From: Talinum fruticosum
Lineage: Eukaryota; Streptophyta; Magnoliopsida; Caryophyllales; Talinaceae
Assembly: GCA_021018815.1 (NCBI GenBank)
Contig: JAITYX010000007.1
Span: forward strand, 682,001 to 746,000
Reading direction: 5' to 3'
Length of the DNA: 64,000 nt
The notes under the pieces were generated by a model. That model was given only the letters and a program-made list of their open reading frames with translations, was not told the origin of the DNA and did not search any database. This document shows positions 61,901-64,000 of the stretch, in pieces. Within the stretch, counting starts at the first letter, position 1, and the number at the start of each line of letters is the position of its first letter. Made by a program: the position numbers and the translations under genes.

Positions 61901-62585
61901 TTTTGCCAAGTCTATTTACGTGACATTTCATAGCAATTTTGATCTCTAAGACTCGTAGAAAATTGAATTGCTAGGATAGTAGAATATTTAGGATGGAGAT
62001 TATTTGTAATATTTCTACCTCGCTACATAACTAATTTCTCATGGTAGCATAGAAATACTTTTTAACCTGTGGATTTGGCGTCTTTGCTCCAAATTAAATG
62101 CTGTTTTAGGAGGGCTAACCTTAACAGGCTGAATTTTGGATTGAACTTTTGACAAGATTAATAAAATGGGTCAATTTGGCGTCAGAATTTGTGTTAGGAC
62201 GATCAACTCTGACAGAACCCAACACCCACAAAATCACCAGCTTGACGTAATGGGTATTGTGCGTAGATGCTGTTTCAGTAACCCCGTAAAGGAACTTTCT
62301 GGTTGCACTATCTATCTGCACTTGCTGCTTCTGTATATATATATTAAGGCCCTGTTTGGTTAAACAAAATTGGAATCAAACTTGAATTATCTGGTTTTAA
62401 GTTCCTTTTTAGTTGTTTGGTTGGAGTATTTTGAAAGTGAAACTTGAAATTTAGAGGTTTCCAATTCATCTCTAAACAAGGAAATTTAAATATCCCAAAT
62501 AGAAGGGGATCAGTTCTCTATTCCTTAAGGATCACTTTATGATTATTAAAAAAGAAAAATTAGTCCAACATTGAAAATTTTGCTA

Positions 62586-62627
<42 letters not shown>

Positions 62628-63442
62628 GTTTTCATGTCATATTGTTTGACAGAATATTATACTTTGAAAATAGTTAATTAAATAAATTAAATAAATATAA
62701 GACTCAATTATCAGCAAATATGATAACGAACTTCAACTTTTATTGAATCAAATAATAATAATAATAATAATAATAACAACAACAACAATTTACTATGATA
62801 TAAAATAATTTTAAAAAAAAAATTTGATTTCATTCGATGGTTAACAACCAAACAAGAATTGGAACTTGATTCCGTTCCTGTTCTCTACCAAACACTTGAA
62901 GAGCATATATCATTCCTTAATTTCATTCCATTCCACTTTTCCATACCAAACAGAGCCCAAGTTATTTAAGTGGTAGTTTGTCTAGAAATGGGTATTGTGC
63001 ATAGATGCTGTTTTAACGAATATTTTTCATCTCAGTTTCAATTATATGATTTTCTTTATTTGTTTGCTGTGCATATGCAGGGTTGGGCTATCTGGTAGCA
63101 GGGACAGAAGATGAGTATGTCGAGAAGGCAGTTGAGTTGGCTTCAGATGTGGTGGCCCTCTCAAACATGAGGATGACATTGCGGGATCTCATGGCCAAGT
63201 CTCCACTATGCGATGGGCCGAAATTCACCCTTGGTTTGGAACAAGCCTACAGAAAAATGTGGTACCGGTATTGCAAAGGTGATGTCCCTTCTTTGAAGCG
63301 CATGGAAATGTTGAACTTACAGCAGCAGCAGGATCAAGTCATTTATCAAGAGGCAGTAGTGCCATTGGGAGTTCTAACCTCAAAAGATAGTTCACTATCA
63401 AGGCCAATTGTTTCAAACCCAACCGAGCCCCTCCACCATTGA
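40563..63442 (+). CDS. SPY: SPINDLY, TPR-containing protein O-fucosyltransferase (17 coding exons)
   Basis: SPY transfers fucose from GDP-fucose to Ser/Thr of nuclear and cytosolic proteins. It modifies DELLA proteins and so represses gibberellin responses, and also acts in cytokinin and clock pathways (family knowledge). Coding joins: 40563-40949, 41935-42096, 42250-42424, 42816-42890, 44097-44225, 44484-44603, 44723-44791, 44879-44960, 48306-48400, 49033-49096, 50124-50321, 55075-55269, 55624-55718, 55847-55982, 56145-56362, 58952-59079, 63081-63442. The N-terminal half is a TPR superhelix, the C-terminal half a GT41 fold. Identity to Arabidopsis and tomato SPY is evident in every exon. Four single-base deletions in exons 4, 5, 11 and 12 break the frame. 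Allowing one base for each, the exons total 2,694 nt, exactly 897 codons plus stop (Arabidopsis has 914). All introns are GT-AG except intron 7. Confidence 0.93.
41935..42096 (+). CDS. SPY: SPY exon 3: TPR segment
   Basis: 54 codons, phase 0 on both sides. It reads SYEKALGADPSYKPAAECLA and ends with KVDPHYA before GTAAAG. It continues the TPR begun in exon 2. Confidence 0.93.
42177..42226 (+). repeat. Tandem duplicate of the exon 4 acceptor and start
   Basis: A degenerate copy of the first 50 bases of exon 4 (39 of 50 identical) stands 73 bases upstream, preceded by its own TTGCAG acceptor. It would encode PAYHNLVAVYYEITQF beside the true PAYYNLGVVYSEMMQF. The similarity extends into the upstream pyrimidine tract, so the duplicated unit is about 73 bases. 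Confidence 0.85.
42250..42424 (+). CDS. SPY: SPY exon 4: TPR segment, frameshifted
   Basis: PAYYNLGVVYSEMM through CNMGVIYKNRG is in frame. The G-run at 42389-42393 has five bases where the family frame needs six, after which the DLESAIACYER-type sequence is readable only one base over. It ends in phase 2 before GTAATT. Confidence 0.9.
42541..42601. repeat. Foldback hairpin in SPY intron 4
   Basis: Arms 42541-42565 and 42577-42601 are complementary at about 22 of 25 positions, with an 11-base loop. Weaker complementarity continues outward. It is probably a small foldback/MITE remnant. Confidence 0.65.
42816..42890 (+). CDS. SPY: SPY exon 5: TPR segment, frameshifted
   Basis: It encodes CLTVSPNFEIAK, then NNMAIALTDLGTK one base over. 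The A-run at 42849-42853 has five bases where six are needed. 75 bases as read, 76 expected. The donor is AAG before GTATTT. Confidence 0.88.
42891..44096 (+). other. SPY intron 5
   Basis: 1.2 kb. A segment at about 43110-43200 recurs inverted in intron 9 (about 45575-45660), so a dispersed repeat has inserted in both. No gene inside. Confidence 0.6.
44097..44225 (+). CDS. SPY: SPY exon 6: TPR segment
   Basis: 43 codons, phase 0: VKLEGDIDQGVAYYKKAL through YGEMLKFEM. This includes the linker and TPR that are distinctive of SPY. Donor GTAAGT. Confidence 0.95.
44484..44603 (+). CDS. SPY: SPY exon 7: TPR segment, GC donor
   Basis: 40 codons, phase 0: AVVFYELAFHFNP through DKAVECYQ. The exon must end at CAG 44603 to join the conserved ALSIKPNF of exon 8, so the intron starts GCAATC rather than GT. 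Confidence 0.88.
44723..44791 (+). CDS. SPY: SPY exon 8: TPR segment
   Basis: 23 codons, phase 0: RALSIKPNFSQSLNNLGVVY and TVQ. Acceptor TTGCAG, donor GTACAC. Confidence 0.95.
44879..44960 (+). CDS. SPY: SPY exon 9: TPR segment
   Basis: GKMDAAASMIEKAIIANPTY through AYNNLG, ending in phase 1 before GTATAC. It is followed by the large intron 9. Confidence 0.95.
44961..48305 (+). other. SPY intron 9, repeat-rich
   Basis: 3.3 kb. It holds the inverted partner of the intron 5 repeat (about 45575-45660), a probable LINE 3' end (about 46620-46882) and a 25-bp direct repeat (46918-46942 and 47151-47175, one mismatch). A diverged AT-rich segment at about 47365-48265, with GC-rich edges, is probably another insertion. 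No gene. Confidence 0.6.
46620..46882 (+). mobile_element. Possible LINE 3' end in SPY intron 9
   Basis: A T-rich stretch ends TTTAATATATATTTTGTG, then TTATAAAAAAA, resembling the 3' tails of plant L1 LINEs. No clear target duplication was found, so this is tentative. Confidence 0.3.
48306..48400 (+). CDS. SPY: SPY exon 10: last TPR
   Basis: VLYRDVGEISRAIDAYEQCL then KIDPDSRNAGQ. It enters in phase 1 and leaves in phase 0 before GTATTT. Confidence 0.95.
48401..49032 (+). other. SPY intron 10
   Basis: 632 bases, GT-AG. Open frames inside carry no domain. Confidence 0.6.
49033..49096 (+). CDS. SPY: SPY exon 11: TPR-catalytic junction, frameshifted
   Basis: NRLLAMNYINEG is in frame. The G-run at 49066-49069 then lacks one base, and DDNLYEAH follows in the next frame. 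64 bases as read, 65 expected. It ends in phase 2. Confidence 0.88.
49097..50123 (+). other. SPY intron 11
   Basis: 1,027 bases, GTTTTT to CTGCAG. No gene or clear transposon was identified. Confidence 0.6.
50124..50321 (+). CDS. SPY: SPY exon 12: start of GT41 catalytic region, frameshifted
   Basis: DWGKRFMRLYPQYTSWGN through GYVS, then PDYFTHSVSYFIEAPLSHHD one base over. The C-run at 50219-50221 has three bases, four expected. The His of FTHS corresponds to the active-site His of GT41 enzymes. 198 bases as read, 199 expected. Confidence 0.9.
50322..55074 (+). other. SPY intron 12 (4.75 kb)
   Basis: The largest intron. It holds a 30-bp tandem duplication (51139-51200), a hAT-like insertion (53510-53926) and poly(A) runs near 53310. 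No gene was found. Open frames here lack domains. Confidence 0.6.
53510..53926. mobile_element. hAT-like non-autonomous element in SPY intron 12
   Basis: A 417-bp GAGCTC/GAGCCGAG-rich insertion with ends TAGGCAGGCGGTAATGAG and CTCGTTTACACCCCA, which pair imperfectly. It is flanked by GTCTTGAA (53502-53509) and GTCTTGAG (53927-53934), an 8-bp duplication with one mismatch, as for hAT. Confidence 0.55.
55075..55269 (+). CDS. SPY: SPY exon 13: catalytic region
   Basis: 65 codons, phase 0: ADAKTLRFREKV through DILVELTGHTANNKL and CRPAPVQ. The ELTGHTANN and RPAPVQ motifs are hallmarks of SPY and OGT enzymes. Confidence 0.96.
55624..55718 (+). CDS. SPY: SPY exon 14: catalytic region
   Basis: VTWIGYPNTTGLPTIDYR through DPPNTKQ, ending in phase 2. 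The WxGYPxTTG motif is conserved in GT41. Confidence 0.96.
55847..55982 (+). CDS. SPY: SPY exon 15: catalytic region
   Basis: HVEELVRLPESFLCYTPS through NGFVTFGTFNNLAK, ending in phase 0 before GTGTCT. FGxFNNLAK precedes the nucleotide-sugar binding half. Confidence 0.96.
56145..56362 (+). CDS. SPY: SPY exon 16: nucleotide-sugar binding region
   Basis: ITPKVLRVWARIL through RLVVKCKPFCCDSIR and LLPLILLNHDHMQAYALMDV. The KCKPF lysines belong to the GDP-sugar site of SPY. It ends in phase 2 before GTAAGA. Confidence 0.96.
56363..58951 (+). other. SPY intron 16 (2.6 kb)
   Basis: GTAAGA to ATTTAG. There is a poly(A) run near 58641. I see no recognisable gene and no transposon with clear ends. 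Confidence 0.6.
58952..59079 (+). CDS. SPY: SPY exon 17: nucleotide-sugar binding region
   Basis: LDTFPYAGTTTTCESLYMGV, then ITLGGNVHAHNVGVSLLKKV, the most conserved GT41 block, containing the loop that contacts the sugar nucleotide. It ends in phase 1 before GTAAGC. Confidence 0.96.
60111..60253 (+). repeat. 57-bp tandem repeat, 2.5 copies
   Basis: Unit starts at 60111, 60168 and 60225, each beginning CCATACYTGACAATGC. The third copy is cut off by the hAT-like insertion. Confidence 0.9.
60254..61914. mobile_element. hAT-like element in SPY intron 17
   Basis: Ends TAGACCCGCG and CCAAGTCTA are those of a common plant hAT family (TAGACcTGgCAAA...GGGTCGGG). They are flanked by CTCACATG (60246-60253) and TTTACGTG (61915-61922), an 8-bp duplication diverged by three transitions. 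It has no transposase and is interrupted by a Tourist-like MITE. Confidence 0.6.
60626..61044. mobile_element. Tourist-like (PIF/Harbinger) MITE
   Basis: 419 bp with inverted ends GCCTCTATTTGATTCTAAG and the complement of CTTATAATCAAATAGAGCC, about 24 well-matched bases and more beyond. It is flanked by TTA on both sides (60623-60625 and 61045-61047), the Harbinger target duplication. Confidence 0.75.
62348..62957. mobile_element. Terminal-inverted-repeat MITE, Harbinger-like
   Basis: Ends GGCCCTGTTTGG and CCAAACAGAGCC are inverted repeats of the GGnCCTGTTTGG type. The flanks TAA and CAA differ by one base. (TTA)12 at 62588-62623 and (AAT)n at about 62751-62776 are complementary, so the unit can fold back. 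Confidence 0.55.
63081..63442 (+). CDS. SPY: SPY exon 18: C-terminus
   Basis: GLGYLVAGTEDEYVEKAVEL through YRKMWYRYCKGDVPSLKRME, then a variable Gln-rich tail ending PLHH and TGA (63440-63442). The tail is shorter than in Arabidopsis. Confidence 0.95.
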
Positions 63443-64000
63443 GTCCCATTACCTATGATGAAAATGGGGCAGTTAGATGAACATTTGTAGATCTTGTGCG
63501 GTTGTTGATCAACTATATGACATCCGCCCTTGGTGGGGGTAGGGAAATAATCTTTTCTTTTTCCTTTGTTTGGGGGGGATGTAACATCATATGTTGGGGG
63601 TGTACAATGAAATATTTACACCCCTACAAAAAGGAATTGTAGGCTTGAGGAGTTACATATTGGTTGATCCATTAGATTGTTGGAGGTAAGATTAGACAGG
63701 GAGGATTGGTTTTATGTAAGAAGAAATAGGTTCGCAAAATGTATAGGCATAGAATCCATTAGTTTAGTTCTGCCCTTTTTACTGTCCCTGTTTTCGGAAA
63801 TGTGGAAATGTTACATTTGCATTCTACTCCCGACTTTGGTGCTAGAAGGTTATGTATGAATGAGCGAAATACCATCATGGGTATATATTGTGTTTCACTG
63901 TCTATATAGTTCAACGAATTGGCATTTATTTTCCTCTTTGTAATTTAGCATATAAGGCGGCCTTCTGTGCCTTTGTGCTCAGAGTTAATTGAATGTAAAC
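63443..64000 (+). other. SPY 3' UTR and downstream
   Basis: Untranslated sequence after the stop. No canonical AATAAA is obvious; AATGAA occurs near 63607, and T-rich sequence follows to the window edge. The polyadenylation site is not determined. Confidence 0.5.

Larger units (their letters stand above)
59080..63080 (+). other. SPY intron 17 (4.0 kb), transposon-rich
   Basis: It contains a 57-bp tandem repeat (60111-60253), a hAT-like element (60254-61914) with a nested Tourist-like MITE (60626-61044), and a second terminal-inverted-repeat element (62348-62957) with triplet microsatellites. No gene. Confidence 0.65.

Overview
This is a plant nuclear genomic window, most likely from a eudicot. 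It carries one recognisable host gene, SPINDLY (SPY), on the + strand from about 39.4 kb to the right edge. The first 31.5 kb is a nest of LTR retrotransposons. The stretch between holds relics of DNA transposons and a PPR pseudogene. I see no bacterial features, CRISPR array, rRNA or tRNA gene.

Repeat block, 1.2-31.5 kb. An old forward Ty1/Copia element of SIRE/Maximus type (here Copia-F, 1201-23442) has a truncated 5' LTR joined straight to gag, decayed pol, an env-like ORF and a 3' LTR. That 3' LTR is split by two later insertions. One is a 3.36-kb solo-LTR-like unit (8057-11416, target duplication CTATC). The other is a complete relative in the opposite orientation (Copia-R, 12424-23344, duplication TTCTT). 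A second copy of the solo-LTR-like unit, inverted relative to the first (23807-27020, duplication TGCTT), interrupts a minus-strand Ty3/Gypsy element. The Gypsy element's gag, tandem-repeat leader, primer-binding site and 5' LTR run leftward from 31499. A 5'-truncated LINE-like insertion with a poly(A) tail and 16-bp duplication sits in its leader.

Middle, 31.5-39.4 kb. An AT-rich stretch contains a PPR E-class pseudogene fragment (minus strand), one CACTA-type terminus, and a deletion-derived MULE relic (PB1-like N-terminal part, minisatellite, zinc knuckle). No intact gene was found there.

SPY, 39.4-64.0 kb. I derived an 18-exon structure: a 5'-UTR exon and 17 coding exons. Exons 2-11 encode the TPR array and exons 12-18 the GT41 catalytic region of this nucleocytoplasmic protein O-fucosyltransferase, a repressor of gibberellin signalling. 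The exon lengths sum to an in-frame gene of 897 residues only if four single-base deletions, all compatible with homopolymer contraction, are allowed for (exons 4, 5, 11 and 12). This looks more like residual long-read assembly error than a dead gene, but it must be tested. Other oddities are a 73-bp tandem duplication that copies the acceptor and start of exon 4, a probable GC-AG intron, a foldback in intron 4, and transposon insertions (hAT-like, Tourist-like, LINE-like) that swell the introns.
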